DNA of 40,784 nucleotides. It comes from Rhodospirillaceae bacterium (lineage in GTDB: Bacteria > Pseudomonadota > Alphaproteobacteria > Rhodospirillales > Rhodospirillaceae). The notes below the pieces were generated by a model that searched no databases, had not been told where the DNA came from, and saw only the letters and a program-made list of their open reading frames with translations. The translations under genes were made by a program, and so were the position numbers. Location: NCBI GenBank assembly GCA_009693785.1, contig SHWP01000033.1, positions 1-40,784 on the forward strand, in the 5' to 3' direction. Positions 1 to 8,906 of the stretch are shown piece by piece (within the stretch, counting starts at the first letter, position 1; each line of letters opens with the position of its first letter).

Positions 1-1
1 C

Positions 2-241
2 AAAGACTACCGCCTCACCACCGCGCAAATTCTTTACCACCTGCCGGACTATCCGAGCTTACTGCAGGAATTCGTGTGGCAGCACCTCGACCTAGCGCCG
101 CGGTATCCGGTGTTAATGAAATTCCTGGATTTTTGGCAAAGCAGCCTTGACGGCAAATTGCATTCGGTGCGGGTCGCCTCAAGCCAGATCATCACGCCGG
201 GCGACATCCGCCATGCCAAAGAGCGATTAGTGCTGCATTAG
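2..241 (+). CDS. usg: Usg family protein, C-terminal part
   Basis: The reading frame is open from the window edge to TAG at 239-241, giving 79 residues. The visible protein matches the conserved alphaproteobacterial Usg family almost end to end: a YRLTTAQILYHLPD start, an EFVWQHLDLAPRYPVL centre, KFLDFWQ, then a basic HSVRVA stretch. Usg is a small protein of about 85-95 residues with no established biochemical role; it is often encoded next to tryptophan-biosynthesis genes in alphaproteobacteria. Only the first few residues lie outside the window. The identification rests on recognising the family's conserved core, not on a search. Confidence 0.85.
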   Translation, partial: KDYRLTTAQILYHLPDYPSLLQEFVWQHLDLAPRYPVLMKFLDFWQSSLDGKLHSVRVASSQIITPGDIRHAKERLVLH

Positions 242-344
242 CCGTTGCGCGGTGATTGCCATAAAAACCACTCTTGCTTGGCTTTTCTTTCGTGCCGCGC
301 CAGCCTAGGCTTTAGCCCATGTTCGTTCTGTGGGGAGGCCTGCG

Positions 345-1211
345 ATGACTCGTGACGTTGTTTTTCGTGCATTTAACCGGCGCCAGATTTTGGCCGGCAC
401 GTCGGCCAGTGCGTTTGCACTATTCGGGAGCTCACCCTCGGCATTTTCAGCCACGCCCAAAAACATTGTCGTGATTGGCGCCACGGCGCAAAGTGCGCCC
501 GAGATCATCAAACAAGGTTTGGCCCAAGGCCGCAAGGTCACCGCACTGGCCCGCCGCCCAGAAGCCGTGGGTGCGCAACATGCAAATCTAACCATTGTGA
601 AGGGCGATGTGCGTGAGCCCGCAACCATCGAGGCGGCGCTGAAGGGCGACGAAGTGGTGATCTCGTTGATTGGCCCGCGCGTTGACCCACGCGTGGAATT
701 GGAATCCATGGATCTCTACACCGTCGGTGTACACAACATCGTCGGTGCCATGAGAAAGAAAGGCAACAAAAGGTTGATGGTAACAAGTTCCATCGGGGCA
801 GAGCATGTGGTCACGGAAAAACCCAAGAGCACCGAGTTGCGCGACATGTGGTTGTGGAATGGCCGCAAGCTTTATGCCGACATGGCAGCCATGGAAAAAA
901 TGATGCCGAGCTTCGGCCTTGAGTATGTGATCTTGCGCCCGGGTTTCATGATCGAGCGGCCTGCGGCCCATAACCTCAAGCTTGCCATTGATAGCACCGC
1001 GCCCAAGGGCTCTGGTCCGATCATCACCTTTGCTGACTTCGCCGACTTTGTGCTGAAGGCCGCTGATTCAACCGAATATGTTGGCAAGGCCGTGAGTATT
1101 TTTTCCGACCAGAAAACCGAGTGGGGCAAGAACCTCGACTTCGATGCGATGCTGAAAATGCGCGAGGCCCAAGGCCCCATGGAGAATGGACCAAAGGCTG
1201 CGAGAAAATAG
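345..1211 (+). CDS. Tat-signal NAD(P)-binding Rossmann (atypical SDR-like) protein
   Basis: This encodes 288 residues. ATG at 345 is preferred over the upstream GTG at 330 because the Shine-Dalgarno GGGGAGG lies between them at 332-338. The N-terminus carries a twin-arginine motif (NRRQIL, about residues 11-16), then a hydrophobic alanine-rich stretch, so export through Tat is likely. The mature part begins with a beta-strand and glycine motif of the NAD(P)H-binding family (VVIGAT, then QGRKVTALARRP), but the usual GATGxxG is here GATAQSA, lacking two glycines. The rest fits atypical short-chain reductases or epimerases: a VISLIGP strand, SSIGAE and YVILRPGF. The substrate is unknown. An exported Rossmann enzyme is uncommon but fits Tat, which moves folded, cofactor-loaded proteins. 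No clear operon partner. Confidence 0.75.
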   Translation: MTRDVVFRAFNRRQILAGTSASAFALFGSSPSAFSATPKNIVVIGATAQSAPEIIKQGLAQGRKVTALARRPEAVGAQHANLTIVKGDVREPATIEAALKGDEVVISLIGPRVDPRVELESMDLYTVGVHNIVGAMRKKGNKRLMVTSSIGAEHVVTEKPKSTELRDMWLWNGRKLYADMAAMEKMMPSFGLEYVILRPGFMIERPAAHNLKLAIDSTAPKGSGPIITFADFADFVLKAADSTEYVGKAVSIFSDQKTEWGKNLDFDAMLKMREAQGPMENGPKAARK

Positions 1212-1218
1212 CGCGCCT

Positions 1219-1612
1219 TAATCCGCCAAAAGACCAAGCGCCAACCCGGTAATGGCAGATGCCGCGATGGCGCCAACACCATGTCACCGCGCACAGCCAG
1301 CACGCCCAAACTGTAGGTGATCAGAGCCGCCACCTCGCCGGTGATACTGCGGTCGGGTTGGGTGGCAAGCCCGGTGACATAGGCGCTCGCGAGCAACACC
1401 AGCACACCTGCGAAACCAACGATGAGAAAAACACTATCGCCGAGGGTTGCTGCCAGACCACCGAAAAGCCCGATCAGAGTGAAAGTGCGAATGCCCGCCG
1501 CCCGCCGAGCCTGCGGGGCGTTCGCGAGCGCGCCAACCGCGTTCGACCCCAACCATGAGGCCGATGCCAAGCGCCAAGGCCAGCCGCGCGTAGATGTCGA
1601 GACTATCTGTCA
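1219..1612 (-). pseudogene. DUF4010/MgtC-SapB-like membrane protein, frameshifted twice
   Basis: Reading the minus strand from ATG at 1612-1610 gives a normal family N-terminus (LDIYARLALALGIGLMVGVE, then RGWRARERPAGS). In a G-rich run near 1500 the frame must shift by one base to continue as RRAAGIRTFTLIGLFGGL, followed by two hydrophobic segments and TGEVAALITYSLGVLAVRGDM. Near 1250 a second shift restores the first frame, which ends VGAIAASAITGLALGLLAD at a TAA at 1221-1219. Without the shifts the first frame stops near 1437 and the middle frame runs on antisense into the neighbouring gene. The pieces together resemble the N-terminal membrane module of MgtC/SapB or DUF4010 proteins. It is either a decayed gene or two assembly errors; the two shifts cancel, which fits either. 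Confidence 0.7.
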
Positions 1613-1674
1613 TGACTGTTCATGTGGCCTATTCTAGGTATTGGCAACATGATCCAGCGCAAGATGCAACCGCT

Positions 1675-2967
1675 TTAGCCCATGCTATTGGGCAAATAGA
1701 GCACGATGCCCGGAAAAGCCGTGATCAGCACGGCAAACAAAATCATGATCAAGAAGAATGGGAACGAGGCGCGCGCCACTCGGCCCATACTTTCGCCCGT
1801 GAGGCCTTGTACCACGAACAGGTTGAATCCCACTGGTGGGGTAATTTGTGACATCTCTACTACGATGACGAGAAAAATTCCAAACCACACCGGATCGAAT
1901 CCAGCGCGGGTCACGAGCGGTAGCACAATGGGCAGGGTCATGACGATGCACGATAGTCCGTCGATGATGCAGCCCAGCAGAATATACAGCGCCACGAGCA
2001 ACATGATCAGAAAGAATGGGCTAAGTTGCAGTGCTGCGATGGCGGTGGCGATTTGTTCTGGCAATTGAAGAAAAGCGAATGCCTTCGACAGAAACAACGC
2101 ACCGGCCACAATCAGGCCAATCATGGAGCAGGTTTTTACTGCGCCTAGGACGGCGGTTTTAAGGTTGGCGACACTCAAGCAGCGTTGCAATGCGGCAATC
2201 ACCAGCGCGCCGAATACGCCGACCACGGCGGCCTCCGAGGGTCCGGCAACGCCCGTGTACATTGAGCCAATCACCAACGCGATCAACATCACAATAGGAC
2301 CCAGGGTAAGCAGGGCCTGAAGTTTTTGCATCCAGTTGGTTGCGGGCTCGGACGCCGGCACAATACTGGGGCGCAACACGGCCACAGCCGAGATGTAAGC
2401 CATGTAGGAGGCAGCAAGAATTAGGCCTGGAATGACCCCAGCGATGAACAAGTCGATGATCGAGACCTGCGCCAAGACGCCGTAAACAATCATAATAATG
2501 CTGGGTGGGATCAGGAAGCCGAGGGTTCCAGCGCCACACAGTGAGCCCATTGACAGGTCGTGGTTGTAGCCGCGGCGTTTCAACTCTGCCAGCGTCATGC
2601 GCCCGATGGTGGCGGTCGTTGCCGCCGAGGAGCCCGATACGGCGGCAAACAACGTGCAGCCAATGACGTTCACATGCAGCAACCGGCCCGGAATGCGCCG
2701 GGTGAAGGGAGCCAACCCCGTGAAGACATTCTCAGACAGCTTGGTGTGAAACAATATCTCGCCCATCAAAATAAAGAGGGGCAGCGACACCAACTCGGTC
2801 GCCGTTAGGCTGTTCCAGATGTCGAAGGCGAGCAGGGTACCCACCGGCATATCGCGAAACACCGACAAGCCGATGGCGCCTGTGGCCACTAAGGTCAGAC
2901 CAATCCACAGCCCCGCCCCCAGGAACCCGGTGAGAAGAACAATGAATAATCCCAATGGTGCGGTCAT
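1675..2967 (-). CDS. dctM: TRAP transporter large permease (DctM-like)
   Basis: A 430-residue, strongly hydrophobic protein with about a dozen membrane segments, the size and character of the DctM subunit of TRAP transporters. Family marks include an early GLWIGLTLVATGAIGL segment, SGSSAATTATIG, a GTLGFLIPPSIIMIVYG stretch and ITPPVGFNLFVVQG near the end. It forms the sodium- or proton-driven transport channel in the inner membrane. ATG at 2967 sits 4 bases after the stop of the small permease gene; the alternative start at 3009 would overlap that gene by 38 bases and lengthen the N-terminus unnaturally. Third gene of a dctP-dctQ-dctM operon. Confidence 0.93.
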   Translation of the reverse strand: MTAPLGLFIVLLTGFLGAGLWIGLTLVATGAIGLSVFRDMPVGTLLAFDIWNSLTATELVSLPLFILMGEILFHTKLSENVFTGLAPFTRRIPGRLLHVNVIGCTLFAAVSGSSAATTATIGRMTLAELKRRGYNHDLSMGSLCGAGTLGFLIPPSIIMIVYGVLAQVSIIDLFIAGVIPGLILAASYMAYISAVAVLRPSIVPASEPATNWMQKLQALLTLGPIVMLIALVIGSMYTGVAGPSEAAVVGVFGALVIAALQRCLSVANLKTAVLGAVKTCSMIGLIVAGALFLSKAFAFLQLPEQIATAIAALQLSPFFLIMLLVALYILLGCIIDGLSCIVMTLPIVLPLVTRAGFDPVWFGIFLVIVVEMSQITPPVGFNLFVVQGLTGESMGRVARASFPFFLIMILFAVLITAFPGIVLYLPNSMG

Positions 2968-2971
2968 GGGT

Positions 2972-3484
2972 TCAAGTTTCCGCCGCGTGGCCGAGATCAG
3001 GCGGCTCACCCCGCAAGAGGCGGATTAAACGCGCCGACATAGCCAGCGTGAGAACGCAAGGACCGGCAGCAAGCAGTAGCTGCGGAATAGCTAGCGGTGT
3101 GGCGCTGGAAAAATACGATACCGTGCCCCGTTCCAGCGTTCCCAAGCCGAAGCGCACCAACGCAAAGCTGATGAAGGCTGCGACCAAGAGCCCGGCGATA
3201 GTGCAAACGATATCGAGTATGCGCCGCGCGGACGGGCTCAATCGTTCACTCGCGAGCGTTACACGAATGTGTCCGCCTTGGCGCAACGTCCACCCCGAGC
3301 CAAGAAACAACGTAATGACGAGCATGTAGCCGGAGTATTCAACCGCGATGCTAAGGCTGGTGGCGAAAAAACTACGCAGCACAATTTCCGCTAGGCCCAG
3401 GGCAAACAAAGCCAACATGAAAATCCCGGCCACGGCGGCAGCTGCATCGCAGATGCGGTCAACGAATTTGAGATAAAGATTCAT
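2972..3484 (-). CDS. dctQ: TRAP transporter small permease (DctQ-like)
   Basis: A 170-residue membrane protein with four predicted helices, the standard layout of DctQ. Helix 1 is AAAVAGIFMLALFALGLAEI, followed by RSFF and an amphipathic linker. The segment WTLRQGGHIRVTLASERLS between helices 2 and 3 is the characteristic DctQ loop. DctQ forms the inner-membrane complex with DctM and helps dock the binding protein. The gene starts 6 bases after the dctP stop and ends 4 bases before dctM, so the three are almost certainly translated from one message. Confidence 0.92.
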   Translation of the reverse strand: MNLYLKFVDRICDAAAAVAGIFMLALFALGLAEIVLRSFFATSLSIAVEYSGYMLVITLFLGSGWTLRQGGHIRVTLASERLSPSARRILDIVCTIAGLLVAAFISFALVRFGLGTLERGTVSYFSSATPLAIPQLLLAAGPCVLTLAMSARLIRLLRGEPPDLGHAAET

Positions 3485-3490
3485 GTTCGC

Positions 3491-4510
3491 CTACGCTTTG
3501 CGCCCGACCGTAGCAAGGAATTGATCAATTAGCGGCCCGGACTCTGGCACTTGCTGAATATAGGCTTCGACGATGGGCTTGGCCTCGGCGCGCATGGCCG
3601 CCATTAAATCCGGCGAAGGTTCTTGGGTAATCATGCCATTGGCTTCGAGGACTTTCAGTTTGTCGAGGTCATCGGAGCGGCTGATCGCCCAAAACTGCGG
3701 TTCCAATTCCTTGGCGAGCGCAAGAATGCCCTCGCGGTGTGCGGGACTGAGCCGCATCAATGACTGCTCATTGACCGCCATGATCGTCGATGACCACGTG
3801 TGATTGGAGCGGAACGTGTATCTGAGAAAATCCCAATACTTTTGGGCAACCGCAGTCGTCGTGGATGTCATAACGGCATCAAGCGTGCCCGCGGCAAGCG
3901 CTGCGACAACATCCGTTGTCGGCATCTGCACGGGCGTCATGGTTAGACCGCGCACCAAGTCAGTCGATAGTTTGTCGTAGGTGCGCATCTTTAGTCCGCG
4001 CATATCTGCGACGGAATTGATCGGCTTAGAAAAATAGAAACACTGGTTGGGCCACGGCGCGATATACATGACGCGCATGCCGTGGCGAGCATAAGCCGCG
4101 TCCACGGCCGGGCGGATAATACTGTAGAGTGTGGCCAATTCGTCGATCGTTTCAACGAGATAGGGTAGAGATTCGAGCCCCAAGATCGGCTCAGTGCCGA
4201 CTTGCTGGAAGCTTGATGCATCTGCCATGTCGACGATGCCCTCTTCGACCGCGCGCATGGTATCGGGGCCTTTGATGCCCAGCACCGCACCTGGATTGAC
4301 ATGAATGGTCAGTTCGCCATTTGTGATGCGGTTGACTTCGGCAGCAAAGCGTTGCGCATCGAGCACGTGAAATTCACGCGGACCCCACGGCTGCGACAGA
4401 TCCCAATGCGTACCGCGCTGTTGATCGCAGGCAGCAAGCGAGACTGCGCCCAGCATGGTGACGGCCGAGCGGCGAGAGACACTGCGCGATGTTGTGAATG
4501 GCATGATCAT
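3491..4510 (-). CDS. dctP: TRAP transporter solute-binding protein (DctP-like), lipoprotein
   Basis: With ATG at 4510 the protein has 339 residues. This start is chosen because GGAG lies 5 bases upstream; the frame extends to 4681, but that adds a basic segment with no family resemblance. The N-terminus has SRRS followed by a hydrophobic stretch ending in a lipobox (L25-A26-A27-C28), suggesting a lipid-anchored, possibly Tat-exported, binding protein. The TRAP fold is shown by VADMRGLKMRTYDK, which holds the arginine that usually pairs with the ligand carboxylate, and by AALAAGTLDAVMTS. It captures an organic acid and delivers it to DctQM. The substrate cannot be read from sequence. A 79-base gap separates it from the upstream hydrolase gene. 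Confidence 0.9.
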   Translation of the reverse strand: MIMPFTTSRSVSRRSAVTMLGAVSLAACDQQRGTHWDLSQPWGPREFHVLDAQRFAAEVNRITNGELTIHVNPGAVLGIKGPDTMRAVEEGIVDMADASSFQQVGTEPILGLESLPYLVETIDELATLYSIIRPAVDAAYARHGMRVMYIAPWPNQCFYFSKPINSVADMRGLKMRTYDKLSTDLVRGLTMTPVQMPTTDVVAALAAGTLDAVMTSTTTAVAQKYWDFLRYTFRSNHTWSSTIMAVNEQSLMRLSPAHREGILALAKELEPQFWAISRSDDLDKLKVLEANGMITQEPSPDLMAAMRAEAKPIVEAYIQQVPESGPLIDQFLATVGRKA

Positions 4511-4589
4511 GATGGCTCCGCTGCCAAAATCTAGATCATTTTCGCGCGCAGTGGAAACAATCACGTCAGAATGGCCTGCGCCGGCACCC

Positions 4590-6419
4590 CTATAGCGTCT
4601 GTGCGATCCACGCCAAAATATCGTCGGTGACACGGGCCTCAAAGCCTTCGAATGAGTGCGGTGCGCCACCCGGCCCGCCATAGAAAATGTACTTGGCGCG
4701 CGGGCCCGCCGCCTGAGCGAACTCGATCAGGAACGCACCCTGCATGAGTGGGTCACGCGAGCCGCCGAAAGCGAGAATTGGCACACTCACCTGCTTGATC
4801 AACTGTGTGTGCATGGCCTTGGACTTTGGGCCCCAATAACTGAGGAAGGCATCGGCATAGTAATAGGTGAAGCCCGCGCCGGGCGCCGACAGAAACATGG
4901 GCTGGCGCGGGTCTTCGTCGTAAACGGTCTGCGGTAAAGGCGCGTCGATAAGATGGGTCGACCCCTGACCATCGCGCACCGCCTCTTCGGCCTCAAGCAC
5001 GGTACGGGCGTAACGGTCCTCGCCCATGGCCAGGCGGGCATGCTTGGGTAAATCGCGCGTGGGTGCCAGATAAATCATCGCCTTGAACCGGGCATCCTTG
5101 GTTTGGGCCAGATATTCTGACAGCCACAAGCTGCCAGCCGAATGACCAAGGCCAACCAAGTTTCGATACCCGCGCGTACTCATCAGCGCCGACCAGGCGG
5201 CAATGTCATGCGGTGCATCTTCGAGCTTGCCGCTGACCGTGCCCCGAAAACCCGACCCGCGATGCTGCATGGACAGCACAACATACCCTTTCTGAGCGAG
5301 ACGTTGAGCCAGCCAATGGGAGGTTGAGCGCATGACATCGGCCGCCCAACCATGCAGCACCATGAAAGCGGGGCGCGCCGTGTCGCCGCCATTGGCCGGG
5401 CGGTAGAGAACACCGTCGAGTTTAACGCCATCGGCGGCAGTCGCGGACACGAGTTGCGTTTGCACACGCGGAATAACTGGCAGGCCGCCCTCATCAAGCC
5501 AGCCCGATATATCGTTGGCCAGCGTGTCTCGATGGGCGGATAAATCTCGCGCGAAGCCAGGATAGGAGATGGCCTCAATGCGCTTACTTAACAACGCCGC
5601 CGCCTTGAGAGCATCTAGCCTTGCCTTGGGCGCACGCGGGTCATCGCCGCCCGATAGTAACAGCAGGGGCTTGTCGAGATTAGCAAGATGGGCCGTCAGG
5701 GAGGTTTTTGCGGTGGGGCCGTACCAATCGAGAAACACCCGGGCGGTAAAGATCAGCCCATTACCAAGGTCAATCAGCGGGCCACGCCCGCCCTCGTTCA
5801 CGGCCTTTGACGCCTGATCGACCATTCTCCAGTAACGTTCTTCGCCCGCTTGCTTGCGCCATGCTTCGGCCAAGTCTTCACTGGGTGAGATCATGATCAG
5901 GGCCTTGACCCGGGAATCGCCCGTTTCGATGACGTAACGCGCGGCCACCAACGAGCCCAATCCGCTGCCCGCGAGAATGATGGAACCGGCGCCACGAGCC
6001 GTCAAAGCGTCAAGCGCTGCTTTCACGTCGGTTACGGCTTCGTCAAATCGGCTAAACGTATAACGCGCGCTCAAACGCGTCTCGAGGCTGAGGTTGACAT
6101 AACCCCGCACAGCCATGGCCTCGGGCAAAAAGCGCGATGCTTCGCTCGACTTCAACGGCGAGACGCCTGGGCCATCGGGGATATAGACGATGGCCGGGCT
6201 GAGCGGATTGAAACCGCTGGCCGGTGTGGTCAACACGGCAGGTAATTGCAAACCGTCGGGCGTGGCGATGGTGATAATGTCTTGGGTGACGGCCGGACGG
6301 TTAGCCGTTGTTTGCGCGCCCGCAGAGGCCGCCAGAACACAAGCCCACGCGATGACCATGACGTACAACGCCTGCCCGCGCGCCGGTCCTGCCCGTTCTT
6401 GGCTTCTCGCCAACGTCAT
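4590..6419 (-). CDS. Exported protein with two tandem alpha/beta-hydrolase domains
   Basis: 609 residues from ATG 6419 (a TTG at 6428 is possible). Residues 15-36 form a signal peptide ending near AGAQ. Two homologous hydrolase halves follow, about 45-310 and 320-609, sharing patterns such as ALIMISPS/AMIYLAPT and GEERY/GEDRY. The C-terminal half has a full catalytic set: G425-H-S427-A-G429, Asp556 in GGSRDP and His588 in APHSFEG. The N-terminal half has GSGLG at 151-155, placing glycine at the nucleophile position, so it is probably not catalytic. The C-terminal half looks like a dipeptidyl-peptidase- or acetyl-xylan-esterase-like serine hydrolase. Location is likely periplasmic. It is transcribed toward the TRAP operon and may share its message. 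Confidence 0.85.
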   Translation of the reverse strand: MTLARSQERAGPARGQALYVMVIAWACVLAASAGAQTTANRPAVTQDIITIATPDGLQLPAVLTTPASGFNPLSPAIVYIPDGPGVSPLKSSEASRFLPEAMAVRGYVNLSLETRLSARYTFSRFDEAVTDVKAALDALTARGAGSIILAGSGLGSLVAARYVIETGDSRVKALIMISPSEDLAEAWRKQAGEERYWRMVDQASKAVNEGGRGPLIDLGNGLIFTARVFLDWYGPTAKTSLTAHLANLDKPLLLLSGGDDPRAPKARLDALKAAALLSKRIEAISYPGFARDLSAHRDTLANDISGWLDEGGLPVIPRVQTQLVSATAADGVKLDGVLYRPANGGDTARPAFMVLHGWAADVMRSTSHWLAQRLAQKGYVVLSMQHRGSGFRGTVSGKLEDAPHDIAAWSALMSTRGYRNLVGLGHSAGSLWLSEYLAQTKDARFKAMIYLAPTRDLPKHARLAMGEDRYARTVLEAEEAVRDGQGSTHLIDAPLPQTVYDEDPRQPMFLSAPGAGFTYYYADAFLSYWGPKSKAMHTQLIKQVSVPILAFGGSRDPLMQGAFLIEFAQAAGPRAKYIFYGGPGGAPHSFEGFEARVTDDILAWIAQTL

Positions 6420-6571
6420 GCCACCCAACCAGTAGTCAAATCGTAAGAGACCAAGTTAGACCGTTGCCCCCGGCAGGTTAAGCCCGAGGTTCAACTCCCG
6501 GCCCTGAAATTGTTGTTATAGTGCGGCAAGATTATGGTGAAACCGGCCATGACCGCGGCGTCACAATTGCC

Positions 6572-8554
6572 ATGAAGCGTTCCCTGCCCTCGCCCGGATT
6601 GTCCTGGCTGCCCCATCGCACGCCGTTCTCAGAGCGCTTTGGCGATGTTTACCGCAGCCGCGAAAGCGGCTTGGCTGAAATCCGCCATGTGTTCCTCGAT
6701 GGTTGTGGCTTGCCCAATGCTTGGCGGGATGCCGGGATGTTCGTGGTGGGTGAGACTGGATTCGGCACGGGTTTGAATTTTCTTGCTACATTCGACCTCT
6801 GGCGGCGCACGAAGCGCGGCGATGGACGTTTGCATTACATCGCGGTCGAGGGCTATCCGCTGACCCACGACGAGTTAAGTGAATGCATCGAGCGTTGGCC
6901 AGAGTTGCGTCAAGCCGGGCAAAGCTTGTTGCGGGCTTACTTACATCCACAGCCGGGATTTCAACGCCTGTTTCTTGATGGCGGCAAGGTGATTCTCACG
7001 CTGCTATTTGGCGAAGTGCAGCCAATGCTCGCCGCTTTGGAAGCCCATGTCGATGCGTGGTTCTTAGACGGCTTTTCGCCCGAGAAGAATCCCGAGATGT
7101 GGCGGCCTGAAGTATTGGCTGAGGTAGCGCGGCTATCACGGCCCGGCACCCGGCTTGCGACCTACACAGTGGCGGGTGACGTGCGCCGGCACCTCGCCTC
7201 GTTGGGATTCGATGTGATCACAGTGCCTGGCTTTGGCCAGAAAAGCGAAATGCTGCGTGCGACGTTTAGCGGCAACGACTCAACTGCCGACCACCAAGCA
7301 CCTTGGTTCGCGCGCGCACCAGTCAAGCAGGGTCAATCACACCATCGTGGTGGGCATGCCGTGATCGTCGGTGGCGGACTTGCTGGCACCAACGCCGCCC
7401 ATGCGCTGCACCGACGGGGATGGAAAACCACCACCATTGAGCGGTGCGCACGCCTGGCTGATGAAGCCTCGGGCAACAGTGTCGGTGTGCTCATGCCGCG
7501 CCTGACGGCGGCAGCCAATCTTGATGGACGTTTCTATGCAAGCGGTTGGCAGACCGCGCTCAACTTGCTTGAGGATTTTGCCGATAACGGTGTTGCGTTG
7601 TCGCGAGACCGCTGCGGCGCGTTGCAGCTGGCGGCCGATGGCAACGAGGAACGCTTGGCCCAGATCGCAGATCAAGGCGGGGTTCCCGAACCATTGCTGT
7701 TTCATGTTGGCGCCAGCGAAGCATCCGACATTGCTGGATGCGCCATCCCTTATGGCGCGCTTTATTTTCCGCAGGGCGGGTGGCTAAACCCGCGCCTGTT
7801 GTGCGAGGCCCTAGCCAAGCCGTCACGCGTGATTGTTGAAACGCCAGTTGGACGTGTGCAGCGCGCGAGCGGTCTTTGGGAGGTATTGGACGAAAGTGGC
7901 CAAAGCCTGGCCATGGCCGATATCGTGATTTTCGCCAATGCCATGAGCGCCACAGCCGTCGCTGAATTATCATGGCTACCGCTAGCAGCCCGGCGCGGAC
8001 AAATCTCGTTCGTCACTTCGTCACAAGACAGCGCCAAACTTCATTGTGTGCTGGGTTACGGCGGGTACATCACGCCCGCGCATCGGGGACGTCATTGCCT
8101 CGGGGCCACGTTTGACTGGACCGACGACGCGATGGCCGAACAAGCGGTGAGCGATGAAGATCATGAGCGCAATTACAACGATCTGGCGGCGGCACTACCT
8201 ACGTTCGCACGCGGGCTTCCATCCACCGCCGTCGAAGGGCGGGCAGCAATTCGCTGTACAACACCCGACCACCTGCCCGTGGTTGGGCCCGTCCCCGATC
8301 AGGCCGCCTATTTGCGTGATTTCGCCGAGCTGCGGCATGGCCATCCGTGGGCGCGCTTTCCTCGCGCCACATATCATTCAGGGCTCTATGTCTTGACTGG
8401 GTTGGGTTCACGCGGGTTGGCGGCCGCGCCACTGGCTGCCGAAATTCTAGCGTGCCACATCACGGGCGAACCATGGCCGGTGGAACGCGACATCGTGAAC
8501 GCGTTGCATCCGGGACGATTCTTGATCCGCGATTTGAAACGCCTCAATGTTTGA
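6572..8554 (+). CDS. mnmC: Bifunctional tRNA mnm5s2U biosynthesis protein MnmC
   Basis: MnmC finishes the 5-methylaminomethyl-2-thiouridine base at tRNA wobble position 34: its FAD domain removes the carboxymethyl group and its methyltransferase domain adds a methyl from S-adenosylmethionine. The 660-residue product has both parts in the usual order. The N-terminal methyltransferase shows ETGFGTGLNFL (about residues 61-71) and WFLDGFSPEKNPEMW (about 162-176). The FAD domain shows AVIVGGGLAG (about 261-270), followed by EASGNSVGVLMPRL, and TGLGSRG near the end. ATG at 6572 is chosen because the family N-terminus (WLPHRTPFSERFGDVYRS) begins shortly after; a GTG at 6521 would add 17 unrelated residues. 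Length agrees with the family. It is divergent from the exported hydrolase gene. Confidence 0.96.
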   Translation: MKRSLPSPGLSWLPHRTPFSERFGDVYRSRESGLAEIRHVFLDGCGLPNAWRDAGMFVVGETGFGTGLNFLATFDLWRRTKRGDGRLHYIAVEGYPLTHDELSECIERWPELRQAGQSLLRAYLHPQPGFQRLFLDGGKVILTLLFGEVQPMLAALEAHVDAWFLDGFSPEKNPEMWRPEVLAEVARLSRPGTRLATYTVAGDVRRHLASLGFDVITVPGFGQKSEMLRATFSGNDSTADHQAPWFARAPVKQGQSHHRGGHAVIVGGGLAGTNAAHALHRRGWKTTTIERCARLADEASGNSVGVLMPRLTAAANLDGRFYASGWQTALNLLEDFADNGVALSRDRCGALQLAADGNEERLAQIADQGGVPEPLLFHVGASEASDIAGCAIPYGALYFPQGGWLNPRLLCEALAKPSRVIVETPVGRVQRASGLWEVLDESGQSLAMADIVIFANAMSATAVAELSWLPLAARRGQISFVTSSQDSAKLHCVLGYGGYITPAHRGRHCLGATFDWTDDAMAEQAVSDEDHERNYNDLAAALPTFARGLPSTAVEGRAAIRCTTPDHLPVVGPVPDQAAYLRDFAELRHGHPWARFPRATYHSGLYVLTGLGSRGLAAAPLAAEILACHITGEPWPVERDIVNALHPGRFLIRDLKRLNV

Positions 8555-8668
8555 CAAATAAAATCGCGCCACAATTTCCCCATCATTCGTCCAAATTTCC
8601 GCCGTGGTTTGCAACCATGGCCCATGCTGGTCTTGGGTGGCTTTGCACGCAAGTGTGCATGACATCAT

Positions 8669-8893
8669 ATGAAAATTTGGAACGACAATTCCGTTGTGCG
8701 CCTTGTAGCGCTGATGGCCGCTATGGGGGCAAGCCTCTGGGGTTGGCTAGAAATCTCATTGCGTATGCTGCCCCAGCCAATACCCGCGCCTGTCGCTCGT
8801 TTGTACAGTGAGCCACAAGCAGCTCAGGAGCCCGAAGCTATTGCAGCGCTCGTAGTTCTTGACCAATCCGAGAACATCAGAGCAACACGTTAG
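8669..8893 (+). CDS. Hypothetical small single-pass membrane protein
   Basis: A possible 74-residue product. Residues 9-33 form a hydrophobic helix (VVRLVALMAAMGASLWGWLE), followed by a proline-rich stretch and an acidic-neutral tail. No clear Shine-Dalgarno precedes the ATG, and an imperfect hairpin (TGCAC/GTGCA type) lies about 10-25 bases upstream. I do not recognise a family. It lies between mnmC and a minus-strand gene whose stop is 13 bases away, so it would be convergent with it. It may be only an open frame by chance. Confidence 0.35.
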   Translation: MKIWNDNSVVRLVALMAAMGASLWGWLEISLRMLPQPIPAPVARLYSEPQAAQEPEAIAALVVLDQSENIRATR

Positions 8894-8906
8894 TTAAGCG
8901 TCGCCC

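Noticed and set aside
872..1218. Minus-strand extension of the DUF4010-like frame into the Rossmann gene
   Set aside because: Beyond the second frameshift the frame only mirrors the plus-strand gene; the true family end is in another frame at 1219.
6450..6515. tRNA-like stretch with GGTTCAACTCC
   Set aside because: The T-stem pairs poorly (three of five) and no matching acceptor or D arm lies upstream.
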